Assembly (NCBI GenBank): GCA_946902875.1
Contig: OX336345.1
Coordinates: 4,619,395 to 4,683,394 of the forward strand
Origin: Nematopogon swammerdamellus
Taxonomy: Eukaryota; Arthropoda; Insecta; Lepidoptera; Adelidae
Length of the DNA: 64,000 nt
Direction of reading: 5' to 3'
This document shows, one piece after another, positions 31,851 to 41,545 of the stretch. A program made the translations under genes and the position numbers. Below the pieces are notes generated by a model. It did not search any database and was not told the DNA's origin. It worked only from the letters and a program-made list of their open reading frames with translations. Position 1 is the first letter of the stretch. The number at the start of each line of letters is the position of its first letter.

Positions 31851-32369
31851 TTTTTTCATTTATATCCTTGAAAAATAACTAGATCTCAATGCACTATTAG
31901 ATGAGCCTTATTCACACATCACTCTCGAAAAACCATGTTACCGACGAAGTCTGCTGAGCTGAAGCTGAGTTCACAATTAGTGCGATGCTTGTGTTTTGTG
32001 GCTCACCTTATCGTCTTATTTTAGCAAATACGCGAGTCAGGAGCATTAGAGTATACATAGCATGCAGTGGCGGCTGGTGACTTCAGTGACCGGTAGTGCG
32101 CTAAGTACCTACCTACTTAAATACCAAATTTCCAAACACATTCTCAATGTTATTTTAAGATCGCGACTTTTTTAATTTTTTAAACGCCTGCGTTGTATTA
32201 TGTATGTACCTAGTATAAATTTCTCAAGACACTCAATGAGTTGCAAAAAACAAGAAAATAAATCCAAACAAGTTTTTTAACTCATTTATAGTACCTTTAT
32301 GAACACACCCATAGACCACAACACTTATATCTTTCAAAAAGAAAACAATAGCAATGTCCCAATAAAAAA

Positions 32370-32450
32370 AAAACATTTGAAAAGTAGGAATTGAACCCGG
32401 GATCACCTGATTGTAAAGCCTTACCTTTAACCAACTCTTAGGCAAATATC
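32370..32450 (-). other. tRNA-like segment (pseudo-tRNA or SINE head)
   Basis: The minus strand reads GAGTTGGTTAAAGG, then GGTGATCCCGGGTTCAATTC and a T-rich tract. The B-box (GGTTCAATTCC) is good and a D-arm-like GGTT is present, but the acceptor and anticodon stems do not pair convincingly. Confidence 0.4.
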
Positions 32451-32566
32451 GGCACCACTTAATTCACAGTATCACGGCGACAGAAAGCACAAAACCTAAC
32501 CATATCCCATTTTAAATATTCGCGCGCTAACGGGTATGTGACATCACATGACAGCGCGCTCACTCT

Positions 32567-32713
32567 AGGTATAATGCGCGGGGCGGATCTCGGCGTGTCG
32601 CCGCCGCAGCGGCTCGTCAGTGTTCTCCCTCGCACCCGCACCGTACTTGTATGCGCGTGGCGGGTCGCCCGCTGCGGGACGACACGCCGACATCCGTCCC
32701 GCGCATTATAGAC
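32567..32713. repeat. GC-rich inverted repeat inside the hAT element
   Basis: ATAATGCGCGGGGCGGATCT followed by CGGCGTGTCG (32571-32600) is mirrored at 32681-32710 with about two mismatches. The spacer is about 80 bp and also GC-rich. Confidence 0.85.
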
Positions 32714-33359
32714 GGACTCGTGCAAAAGGAATCGCTCGCGATGTGTCGCACGCGCGGCTATTTACGATATAGCGTTCTTGTTTGGCGCTCGTGCGCCGCA
32801 CGCAGAACTCCATTTCGGCCCATACTGTTTCTATGAAGCATCTTTTGTCTCACGCGCCAGCGGTGTTTTGCCGATCCCCATACATTCAGATGGGAGACCC
32901 GCGTGCGTTTTTCGATTCCGCACGGGGCGCGGGTTTACTCGCAAAAACGTGCCTTGTGATCTATAAAATAAGGTCGAATTCACATTCGTATTTATTTGGA
33001 GTACGATCTTTATGGTTTTAATGTAGGTATGTTGTATTGTAAGATATTATTTATTTTGAGTGAAGTGAAGACTTCTCGTGGTATGGTAGTGCGGCGCACG
33101 GGCGCACTTTAGGACCGGCCGCCAGTGATAGCATGAGATGGCTTTTAATGCGATCCTTTGAATATATTCGTGACATAGAGAAATTCTATGATTCGTGATG
33201 ACAACTCACTTGTTAACGGAAAGATAACATGTTTCATCACGTTTTGCCTCGTCTAGTATTTAGTTCGGTGCCAACTGTCGTGAACCATGAGGCATAATAC
33301 AATTTTCCTTTTCCATGAAACCATCCACTGCGAAAGGGATGGGGCGGAGTAACATCGTA

Positions 33360-33760
33360 TCGTTGGGTCATTGAGTCTGTTTTATCGGTACTACTGTGGC
33401 CGCTGCTGGTCTGACGAACTTCCTTCCCTTTTCCCTCCTCCTCCTGTTCGCCTTCGCCGAATCCGCCATACTCTCGCGGAACACCCCTCTGTAGTCGACA
33501 GAAGAGTTCTTCGAACTGCACGATTCTCTAAATCATTCCTGTGCCGCACTGTAAAGGTGTGGAACGGGCTCCCGTCCCGGGGAATATCTTTCCCCACTTC
33601 TACAATCCGCGGATCTTCAAATCCCGGGTTAATAACCTTTCCCCAGCGACATTAGTCAATCTCCAAGCCGGACTGGCACCTTCTCGGGGGTAAAACTGGC
33701 TACGCCTGAAGCTTCGACCTCGGGCACAGCCACCCAGTTCGGAAGCAATTAAAAAATAAA
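33360..33760 (+). pseudogene. Jockey-type LINE C-terminus and 3' UTR
   Basis: Encodes SLFYRYYCGRCWSDELPSLF, then RFSKSFLCRTVKVWNGLP, then a frameshift (two extra bases near 33570-33580 relative to 6596-7105) before IFPTSTI. The 3' UTR ends GAAGCAATTAAAAAAT. Shorter than the 6596 copy and with a broken frame. Confidence 0.75.
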
Positions 33761-34024
33761 CATCAAGTATGTATGTAAATAACATTTTAAAAACACCCGT
33801 AGTTAGTTGAATATTCCACCGGCTTCCGAAGTGTTGCTATCGTGCAGGAAGATCTCACAGTGAGTCTACTAGAAAGACTGCCTCGCGTCTTCTCTACTTA
33901 TTATGAAAGGGAACGTGTCTGTATGTATGTTTGAGGTAAATTCCGGAACCACTGAATGAACAGATATTGATGCGGTTTGCACCAATGGAAAGAGTAATTC
34001 TTTAGACTCACTATAGGGTATAGG

Positions 34025-34257
34025 CAAGAACATTTAATAGGTAAGGACGTCGGACCTTCCCCGCGCCAGCGTAACACGATGTTTGTATAAACGTACAAAT
34101 TCCATTCGTTACCAACCAATCAGAGCGCGATACCGCCCGATACCAGCCAATCAGAGCGCGCGCCGTCCCCTCCGTTACCCGCGGAGCTCGGCGACGCTGT
34201 TTCTCATATAAGCATTGGACTGGCCAGTCTCACGTCCAAACTCCCTAAATGTTCTTG
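34025..34257. mobile_element. 233-bp MITE with CCAAT/TATA-like content
   Basis: Terminal inverted repeats CAAGAACATTTA...TAAATGTTCTTG; 8-bp flanks GGTATAGG/GCTATAGG (one mismatch). Inside are two AGCCAATCAGAGCG-type CCAAT boxes in tandem (about 34116 and 34147), a GC-rich stretch and CTCATATAAGC about 55 bp downstream. The ends suit an hAT-like MITE. The promoter look is by motif only. Confidence 0.75.
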
Positions 34258-34315
34258 GCTATAGGTATACCAGCCTTAGGGCTGAGCAGTATGAAAGAAA
34301 GTATAGTATTTATAC

Positions 34316-34432
34316 ATATTTCCCCCCAATAATAGTCTCGGGTCCTTCAAGAGAGGCGTGATAGGCACCTGTCAGGCCTGCATGGCATCGAATATCCATG
34401 GGCGTCGTTAGACACCTTATAAGTGGCCTTAT
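34316..34432 (+). pseudogene. Jockey-type LINE 3' end
   Basis: TTTCCCCCCAATAATAGTCT, then CATGGGCGTCGTTAGACACC; same 3' region as the 42118-43562 LINE. Confidence 0.65.
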
Positions 34433-34434
34433 AT

Positions 34435-34735
34435 AAGAGTTGATGTAGGTATATTATAATATTTTTGTTTTTTATTGTATATGTATATGTAATTATGTAT
34501 ATGTAAGGATTTATATTGATTGTATGTATCTTCGAACAATTTGTATATGTGTGTATTTATATTTCTTACTACTGTTCCCTCTTTAGTACTGCATTGTCCG
34601 CCCCTACGTGTTTTCACATCTCAAAGGTTAGTTCGTAAAGAATGCCGCAAGGCATTAAACTCGCCTTTTGCAACCTTTCTATACAATGGTGTACAATAAA
34701 GTATATTTTCATTTCATTTCAATTGGCTCGACGTC
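34435..34735 (+). repeat. Dispersed LINE-like 3' tail (copy 1)
   Basis: GAGTTGATGTAGGTATATT through GCATTGTCCGCCCC, GCCGCAAGGCATTAAACTCG and CAATAAAGTATATTTTC. It is about 90% or more similar by eye to 55765-56060. The ATTTCATTTC ending suggests a retroposed 3' UTR with its own polyadenylation signal. Confidence 0.75.
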
Positions 34736-34873
34736 ACATGCGCGCTTTCTATAAAGAATGTATGGACGGGAGAGAGAAAGAGAATATAAGAGAAGCGATC
34801 GTTAAATCATATTTACGTTCAAATCGAATTTGAAACCGAGTCTACCGCGAGCGAAGCCGCGGGCAAAAGATAG

Positions 34874-35174
34874 TTGTACATATTTAAAACATACACACGT
34901 GGAGAACGTTAAATGCAATTTGATGCGGCATCATGTGAGGTTTTATAAGCGCGGAGGACAGACAACATTGATTGGTCAAACCTTTCTCATGTGAAGTCCG
35001 GCGCATGAATAATTGATGAAGATGTTGCTGTTGTCGTTTTGTTGGCTAACATTTCTTCAATGAGCATGATGTATCTGCTCCGCGGTAGCAAGTTCCTGTC
35101 TTGTTGAGGAGCTTAAAAATATTGGTCGAATATGGAGGTCGAATTAATTTTTGAAAACATATTTTATTGTTCTG
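34874..35174. other. No gene seen
   Basis: AT-rich spacer between Helitrons. Confidence 0.4.
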
Positions 35175-35345
35175 CTAGCTTTTGCCGGCGGTTTCGCTCG
35201 CGTGAAATTCGTATTTAAAAAGAAGAGAGGTGGCTAGCCTGTCGCCCTTATGCACGGCATCTTGTCCTTATCCCTTAGTCGCCTTTTACGACATGCACGG
35301 GGAGAGATGCAGTGGGACTATTCTTATTATGTACCGGCCCCACAA
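35175..35345 (-). mobile_element. Helitron 3' end plus GTATn-family fragment
   Basis: CTAGCTTTTGCCGGCGGTTT and GCTCGCGTGAAATTCG (35176-35215) is a minus-strand Helitron end. It is cut by a minus-strand GTATn-family piece (35228-35345: TCGCCTTTTACGACATGCAC, GTACCGGCCCCAC). Confidence 0.65.
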
Positions 35346-35419
35346 AGTAGCGGCCCCAAATACATATATAGAACTAGCTTTTGCCCGCGGCTTCGCTCGC
35401 GTGAAATTCGTATTTCAAA

Positions 35420-36195
35420 GAAAGAAAGTAAGTAACTATGGCCGATCTGCGTTAAGGTAAACGATAAACCATCTCAACTAAAGTAAGTAACTAACGGCGG
35501 GGCTTCAGGCTGAGCTGCATTCTGGAAGACAATAAACCCTCTTGAAGAAAGAAAGTAAGCGTTCAAGAAGACTATAAACCTTCTTGATGAAAGTAAGTAA
35601 CAAAGAGCGAGGCCGAAGGCCGAGCTGCGTTCAGGAAGACCATAAACCTACTCAAAGAAAGTTAGTAATTGAGGGCGAGGCCGAAGGCCGAGCTGCGTAC
35701 AGGAAGACTATAAACCTTCTTGAAGAAAGTAAGTTACTGAGGGCGAGGCCGAAGGCCGAGCTGCGTTCAGGAAGACTATAAACCTTCTCGAAGAAATCAA
35801 GTAATTGAGGGCGAGGCCGAAGGGCGAGCTGCGTTCAGGAAGACTATAAACCTTCTTGATGAAAGTAAGTAACTGAGGGCGAAGCTGAATGCAGAGCCGC
35901 GTTCAGAAATACGATAACCTTTTCGAAGAAAGTAAGCAACAGAGGGCGAGGCCGAAGGCCGAGCTGCGTTCAGAAAGACTATAATCCTTCTCGAAGAAAT
36001 GAAGTAATTGAGGGCGAGGCCGAAGGCCGAGCTGCGTTCAGGAAGACTATAAACCGTCTTGAAGAAAGTAAGTAACTATCGCCCATAGTTACTTACTGTC
36101 ATCGAGAAGGTTTAGCGTCTTCCAGGATATAGCTCGGCCTTCGGCCACGCCCTTAGTTACTTACTTTCTTCGAGAAGGATTATAGTCTTCCTGAA
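35420..36195. repeat. 68-bp minisatellite array C (~10 units) with terminal inversion
   Basis: Same unit as arrays A, B and D, with degenerate units next to the Helitron end. Turn-around at about 36080 (TAACTATCGCCCATAGTTA), then about 1.5 inverted units running up to the helicase stop region. Confidence 0.92.
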
Positions 36196-36228
36196 CGTAA
36201 TCATAAACAACTTGACATTCCAATTTTA

Positions 36229-36675
36229 TTATAGAATGCTTCTGTAAACAATATTAAAAGATCGATTGTTTTGGGCGAGCACATATAAATTTTGGGCACT
36301 CGAAACTCGTGAGCAACCCACATAGAGTTGCCCATGCGAGAAACACGGGGTGCCCAGATGTATACCTGCAACTTTTAAAGTCTGGCCTTGAGACTTATTT
36401 ATTGTTATACAGAAAGCCATTTTTAAGGGAAATTGTAGCCGTTTAAATTGGAATGGCAAGTTGTTGGGGATTATTGGTATTCTAGGAATCAAGACTTCCT
36501 CCCCTTTAGCCGTTCCGGTCAAAATGTTGGCCTTGATGATATTTCTGCCCAGCTCTACAACGCGTAGTCTGGTGCCATTGCACAACCTTGGAGGATCAAG
36601 ATTACGCATCAGTAAAACTGGGACGCCAACTTTGAGCTCCAGTTTGTGGGACGGTACACCTGATAACTCCAAATA
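36229..36675 (-). pseudogene. Helitron RepHel helicase, C-terminal fragment
   Basis: Product would be the C-terminal end of the Pif1-type 5'-3' helicase domain of a Helitron Rep-helicase, which unwinds DNA during rolling-circle transposition. Visible in order: HKLELKVGVPVLLMRNLDPP, LCNGTRLRVVEL, VLIPRIPIIP, a motif-V-like FCITINKSQGQTLKVAGI and a motif-VI-like GQLYVGCSRVSS, ending NIVYRSIL. These are standard for Helitron helicases. About 148 residues remain of a protein normally well over 1000; Rep, Walker A and B are absent. The frame is open but cut at its 5' side by a Helitron insertion, so it is inactive. Confidence 0.9.
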
Positions 36676-37005
36676 CTAGCTTTTGCCCGCGGCTTCGCTC
36701 GCGTGAAATTTGTATTTAAAAAGAAGAAAGAAAGTAAGCCCGCTACCGTACCTTTATTTCGGCTTGCGGAACAATTCGGTTTGTATGAGAGCCACATCTT
36801 AACGTAACCGGAACTGAATTTTATTTAGCCTATCCTATGTCCCGTATAATCAAATGTGCTTGTAGTAAGTTTCATAGAATTCGGATGATCGGATCAGAAA
36901 AGATTTCTAAAAATCGTAAATTTAGTTTTAGTATCATACATAGTCTACAGACGCGGTATCTCATAAAACAAAGTAACTTACTCCATGACCATCCTTTACA
37001 TCCCC
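36676..37005 (-). mobile_element. Helitron inserted into the helicase gene
   Basis: CTAG at 36676-36679 followed by the complement of GCGAGCGAAGCCGCGGGC. The interior (GTAACCGGAACTGAATTTTA, CCATGACCATCC) is the reverse complement of 4512-4893. The far 5' end is rearranged. Confidence 0.75.
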
Positions 37006-37039
37006 ATAATGATGCTTTTACAACGTCCCTTTGAAATTT

Positions 37040-37176
37040 TTACCCAACTGCGAACGCGAGGGAGGGAAGGAGGGGGAGGGAGAGAGAGAAAACGATAATT
37101 TATTATCATATTTGCGTTTAATCGTATTTGCTGTTAAACCGAATCTACCGCGAGCGAAGCCGCGAGCAAAAGCTAG
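37040..37176 (+). mobile_element. Helitron 3' fragment
   Basis: GGGAGGGAAGGAGGGGGAGG, then ATCTACCGCGAGCGAAGCC, ending CTAG at 37173-37176. Matches the 3' half of the 23353/33891 Helitrons. Confidence 0.7.
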
Positions 37177-37803
37177 TTATAGAAATAAATGTAGGTACTC
37201 TCTTCGGTATTCAGTAGGCATATGAAGTACAGCGAGCTCATATGGGATGACTCCCTCAATCTTCGCATAGGGTGGTGGCCCCGTACGTGTAATATCACAC
37301 TTGTCGCTCTCCTAAATTCACATTTAGGCGCTGATAGTTCGGTAGTACAGCGCTCAAACTAACCCTGTCTTCGTAGCCCGCTTCAGGCCAGGCCGCCAGC
37401 TGTTACAGTGGGTCAATTCACTACCGGCCAAATCGTACGTCGTATACGTGATTTGGAGTAGAATTTAATTAAATACAATCAGATGGAATATTTTTCTTTA
37501 TATTTCAAATTTTTATTTGACAGAATAACACATATTTATTAAAACTAATTTAGAATTTAATTCACCTAATGAAGAAATTATTAAAATATAAAAAAATATA
37601 CTAAAACGAATTAAGTGTAAAGTAGTAGGAAGGAGGAAACGGGATGTATGTTTCTACACTGTGCCGGTAGCCTATCCAAAGTACGACCGCGCACGGGTGT
37701 TTTATATTTCACGACCGAAATATCGAGTGAAGCACTCGATTCTGCTACTACAAGATTCTGTCTATATTAGAGACATATCGAGATACATAGATAGATAGAT
37801 CTA
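37177..37803. other. No gene seen
   Basis: No recognised family; a mildly GC segment at about 37240-37450 has no open frame of note. Confidence 0.4.
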
Positions 37804-37935
37804 GGGTGCAAAGGCGGACTTATCCCTTACTGAGTATTCTTACAGTGAACCTTTGGATGTTTGAGATTCGATTAATATAGTGGAATGTAAGTAGGTAGTA
37901 GCAAAAGAGCTGAGCGTGAGAATTGAAGATAAAAA
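37804..37935 (-). repeat. Dispersed retroposon tail (copy 1)
   Basis: GGTGCAAAGGCGGACTTATC, CCTTTGGATGTTTGAGATTC and GTAGTAGCAAAAGAGCTGAG; nearly identical to 38530-38655. Minus-strand orientation is inferred from similarity to LINE 3' UTRs with GGCATTAAGTCCGCC-type sequence. Confidence 0.7.
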
Positions 37936-38063
37936 AAGATTAAGAATCATTATTACATGTAAGTACATGCTAGTTAAATAAAAGCCATACTTGTGTTAAT
38001 ACATGTAAATTACTAAATATATAGAATATAATAGGTATACAAATAAATATTTCTAACACTATT

Positions 38064-38207
38064 CGAATCTAACTACTAGATTCTACTCCTACCAGATTCT
38101 AGCTACTAGATTCTACTCCTACCGGATTCTATCTACTAGATTCTACTCCTACCGGATTATATATACTAGATTCCACTCCTACCGGATTCTACCTACTAAA
38201 TTCGCCC
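38064..38207. repeat. 30-bp minisatellite, ~5 copies
   Basis: TACTAGATTCTACTCCTACC followed by GGATTCTATC, repeated with a 30-bp period; single-base variants in each unit. Confidence 0.9.
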
Positions 38208-38455
38208 CAGACCGCTATTATTAAGCGCTTTTCGTGACCAGGTGGCGACAATAACGAGGGTGGAAATTTAATTAATGGTTCTGCGACTGCCTCAGTAAAT
38301 TGAAATAACGGAAACAAGTCGAATGTCGGAGACGCGGAGGAGGCGGCGGAAAGGGATGTGACGTCATCTTTGAAATAAGGGCTCCGTTTCAAATGCGGTT
38401 TGATGTCTGCTCGAACTTTGTGTACTTGGAAAAATTTAAACCGGCCAAGTGCGAG
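38208..38455. other. No gene supported
   Basis: A 67-codon minus ORF (38189-38392) runs partly into the minisatellite; no recognised motif. Confidence 0.4.
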
Positions 38456-38665
38456 AGATAGATAGAAAATACTTTATTGCTCCAGTAAACATTAAACAGT
38501 AACAAGTATGTACATTAGAAATTATACATAAGGTGCAAAGGCGGACTTATCCCTTACAGAGATTTCTTACATTCAACCTTTGGATGTTTGAGATTCGATA
38601 ATATAGTGGAATGTAAGTAGGTAGTAGCAAAAGAGTTGAGCGTGAGAATTGACGTGCGAGAGGTT
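38455..38665 (-). mobile_element. Dispersed retroposon tail (copy 2) with target duplication
   Basis: Matches 37804-37935. It interrupts a GGCCAAGTGCGAG repeat; GTGCGAGAG appears on both sides (about 38449 and 38644), a likely target-site duplication. The outer end has GATAGATAGAAAATACTTTAT. Confidence 0.65.
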
Positions 38666-39790
38666 TTCGCCCACTAAAAAAAGTTTTAAAAAAATACGTT
38701 TCTTGTATGGGGACTCCTTTAATTTTTAATGTTAAATGTTTTTTTATTATTTGTTTTTATATCCTGTTCTTTGAAAAATGTCAGCCAGCCGGTATAAAAA
38801 CCACACATCGTGGGATGGTTGCAAACAAAGACGCAGGACTCGGTATGAATTTTTACCTGACATGCAAAATTTATTTGAAACAATGTGAACCACCGGTTGA
38901 GAGAACCTGTTTCCCATGGCTCAGGGAATCCCATTTTGGGAAACAGAGATAATTTTGAAAGTACTCTATTATGTGTGCACAATAAAAATGTTCTATCTTT
39001 CTTACTTATTTCCATCAGTTCCAACAAGAATTAGGGGCACACGTAGAAAAATAAAATGATGGGTGAGGCTAGAAGAAGGCGCTGGCTTATTTTCTACCGA
39101 AGAACAATAAGACCTGAAAACTGAAGAAAAATAGCGAGGAGAGGACATTAGGTGAAGAAATGAAATGAAATGAATGTTATTGCACACAGAATGAATAGTT
39201 AAATGTTAATACAGTAGGTACAGTATACAAATTATTGTAAATATATGTGGAACAGTATTTTGTTTTATTTCTGAACTAGCGCGACATTACCACCCAACCA
39301 GGCTAAGCCTGTGCTAGGGTTGGCAATCTGAAAGAGATGGCTGCGTGCAATTTCAGATTACCAGAATGCAAGACGCATTACTGAAAGTAATCTATTATAA
39401 AGTGCCGGATTTAATGTAATAAATTAATCATAAAAAACGTCTATACAAAAAACTTGAAATTAAATCAAAAAGTCCACGTACTGGAAGCGTGTGAACGGGA
39501 CCCATGACACGAAAATAGTGACACATGTGCTAATTACCAAGTTTCAGTAACTTGTCATTCCAGAAGACGACGACACGTCTGCTTCGTTATTAAGTTTCGC
39601 TACTTGCTAATTTATTCTAGGCAGACATTTCGAGTTCGCTGGTTTGAAGACGCGCCATCTGAAATTATTAGAAAATTGCTTTATTTGAAGTATAGCATAT
39701 ACATGTATGTATGTACTCGTATATGCCACCGTCGTACATAATCGCATATTATTTTTAATCAAACAGCTTTACTAACGGTTCCACTCCGAG
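38666..39790. other. No gene supported
   Basis: AT-rich DNA with short opposing ORFs (38707-38952 +, 38719-39027 -) that lack recognised motifs. A segment near 39165-39190 resembles a LINE tail start (GAAATGAAATGAATG). Confidence 0.35.
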
Positions 39791-39794
39791 CTAT

Positions 39795-40380
39795 GTGGCT
39801 CAACGTTTCGGGCCATGCCCATCTTCATGAGCACTCTGCCTTGTGCGACACGGTTGGCAGAGAACTGTCAAATCTCCGTCCGTCGTTGACGAAGATTGTA
39901 GCGGTGGCCAGTGCGGGTAGTTTCCGTAGACGAGTGTTCAGGTACGTTCCGGATCTCGGCGGAGAGACAGAATGCGCTGACGGTGTCCACTTGCGGCTGG
40001 TCGTGTCCGTCGTGTCTTCTTCTCTTGAGCGGCGCTATGACTGGGTTCCACATCGGCGACAACTTGAAGGCGTCCTCCCGGTTGAAGTTGTCGTGCTTCT
40101 TGATTTCGATGGACTCTCGGACGAGATGTGGGACGTGCCGTGTTTCAGTCGCAAGAATTTTGACCTGATCGAATCTGATCCAGTGCGTCGTTCCGGAGTC
40201 CATGTGATCGCACACTGCCGATTTGTTGGAGTCCAGTTGTCTCGCCGCTCGTATGTGCTCCGAGATCCGCGTCGCTACGCTCCTCTTCGTCTGCCCGATG
40301 TATGACTTTCCACAGCTACATGGGATTTGGTACGCGCCGGCAGACTGGAGATTGTCTTTTACCGAACGTAGCATCTGGTA
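39795..40380 (-). pseudogene. Penelope-like element: GIY-YIG endonuclease end
   Basis: The minus-strand ORF (40374-39868, 168 codons) starts in LRSVKDNLQSAGAYQIPCSC. It continues CGKSYIGQTKRSVATRISEH and carries a conserved His/Glu further on (CDHMDSG; RESIEIKKH). The pairing A-Y-x-I-P-C...Y-I-G-x-T and R...EH is the GIY-YIG nuclease domain found C-terminal to the reverse transcriptase in Penelope-like elements, where it nicks target DNA. The RT domain is missing upstream, so this is a truncated copy. The initiating Met is not the native start. After the stop comes GGGCATGGCCCGAAACGTTG (39820-39801), typical of Penelope-like terminal sequence. Confidence 0.85.
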
Positions 40381-40565
40381 ATTTTAAAACCCATATAATC
40401 GCACATGTTTATACAGGCTGTTTCCGGGTAGGGTTTCGTAACGGTTTCGAATGGGGTCCATATTTGAAGACGAAAAGCTCCGAAACGTGAGATTCCGTCA
40501 TTTTATAGTGAAAATCATATCGTCGAGATTTGGTGGACGGTTAACGTCCGCCTTTATTAAATAAT
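40381..40565. other. No gene seen
   Basis: Short spacer; nothing recognised. Confidence 0.4.
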
Positions 40566-40752
40566 ATACCGTACTGAATGAAACGTCGTCGGTCGAAAAG
40601 GCTATGTAAATAGTTCGTGTTTTCCGTCCAGTTCGGTGTAGCCGACATGAAATGAAGGGAAACACTGACATGGCACCTATATAACCCGGTGTTATGGGCT
40701 GACATCGCGGATGTTGTAGTTGATATAGCCAATCGTGTCAGTTTTCATAAAA
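40566..40752 (+). mobile_element. 5S-SINE, 5'-truncated
   Basis: GAATGAAACGTCGTCGGTCG, GTAAATAGTTCGTGTTTTCC, GGGCTGACATCGCGGATGTT and a final A run; lacks the 5S head. Confidence 0.85.
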
Positions 40753-40999
40753 AAAAGACTGCTCTGGAAACGTGTAACCACCCACGGCGACACGATCATA
40801 ACGTGCGATGTCCCCGTTCCGAGAACTCCTGCGCAGCACAATTTCTATAAATCACGCCCCGATCTGTATTCGGCGTGCCGGACGACTCTAGACATTCTAG
40901 CACTTTGCTGCTGGCCTTGAAATGTTACCTGATCGACTTCGGGTGGAACAGAAGGAGCACATCTTGTTGTCGCCCTCAGAAGCTCTTGTCATACATACA

Positions 41000-41282
41000 T
41001 ATATACCACACGCTGTATTCCAACAATCGGGGTAAGCGGAGTAATCTGAGTTGTGCTGCAAGTACTCTTGTAAATTACAGCACAACACCGGCCACCGTTT
41101 AGCAAAGTATTCGGACAAGATAGTAAGGCACGAAGACTCACTCTCTGCATGACTCGGTAGAAGGACCGTTCCAAGGTGTGAGGCGGCTTGCCTGTCGCCC
41201 TTTAGCACGCACGGTATAGTATCGCCTTTTTCGACATGCACGGGGAGAGATGCAGTGGAACTATTATTTTAAGTACCGGTCT
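41000..41282 (-). mobile_element. GTATn-tailed retroposon, nearly complete
   Basis: Minus strand: TACCGTGTGAGACCGGTAC, CTGCATCTCTCCCCGTGCAT, GGTCCTTCTACCGAGTCATG, GTGTTGTGCTGTAATTTACA, CCGATTGTTGGAATACAGC and a GTAT-type tail. This is the reference copy for the family; it has no ORF. It could be a SINE or a LINE 3' UTR. Confidence 0.7.
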
Positions 41283-41545
41283 CACACGGTATACCGTATA
41301 CCCGTACCGTATACCCGTACGTTATACCCGTATCGTATACCGTATACCCGTACCGTATATCCGTATCGTATACCTTATACCCGTACCGTATACCGTATAC
41401 CCGTACCGTATACCCGTACCGTATACCATATACCCGTACCGTATACCGTATACAGGTAACGTATACCCGTATCTTATACCGTATACCCGTACCGTATAAC
41501 GTATACCCGTACCGTATACAGTATACCGTATACGTACAATACGGT
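41278..41545. repeat. CCGTATAC minisatellite (palindromic units)
   Basis: Irregular alternation of ATACCGTATACCCGT and ACCGTATACCCGT units over about 265 bp. The GTATAC core is self-complementary. It begins at the 5' end of the 41000-41282 retroposon, whose terminal ACACGGTA could be the seed. Confidence 0.95.

Larger units (their letters stand above)
32065..33127. mobile_element. Non-autonomous hAT element, 1063 bp
   Basis: Ends are CAGTGGCGGCTGG and the complement of CACTGGCGGCCGG, with an exact 8-bp duplication ATAGCATG on both sides (32057-32064 and 33128-33135). Eight-base TSDs and CA-GTGGCG ends are hAT hallmarks. No transposase frame; inside are a tRNA-like segment and a GC-rich inverted repeat. 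The ORFs at 32459-33021 are GC-driven and unrecognised. Confidence 0.85.
33891..34873 (+). mobile_element. Helitron with three nested insertions
   Basis: 5' TCTCTACTTATTATGAAAGG. The 3' end has ACCGCGAGCGAAGCCGCGGG then AAAAGATAGT, a mutated CTAG. The 5' and 3' parts align with 23353-23720. Between them sit a MITE (34025-34257), a Jockey LINE tail (34316-34432) and a second LINE-like tail (34435-34735). Confidence 0.75.
35374..36675 (-). mobile_element. Autonomous-type Helitron remnant: helicase + 68-bp array + 3' end
   Basis: Read on the minus strand: helicase C-terminus (36675-36229), stop, inverted 68-bp half units (about 36195-36080), the 68-bp array (about 36075-35420), the hairpin GCGAGCGAAGCCGCGGGC and CTAG at 35374. 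The upstream part is cut off by another Helitron whose CTAG is at 36676. This ties the 68-bp array to a Helitron that encoded its own helicase. Confidence 0.75.

Noticed and set aside
32370..32450. True tRNA gene on the minus strand
   Set aside because: Good B box but acceptor and anticodon stems do not pair; lies inside an hAT element.
33237..33521. 94-codon minus ORF before and across a LINE end
   Set aside because: Its right half is antisense to the LINE; the left half (SGWFHGKGKLYYASWF) may be another repeat but I could not identify it.
39793..40305. 170-codon plus ORF
   Set aside because: Antisense shadow of the GIY-YIG ORF.
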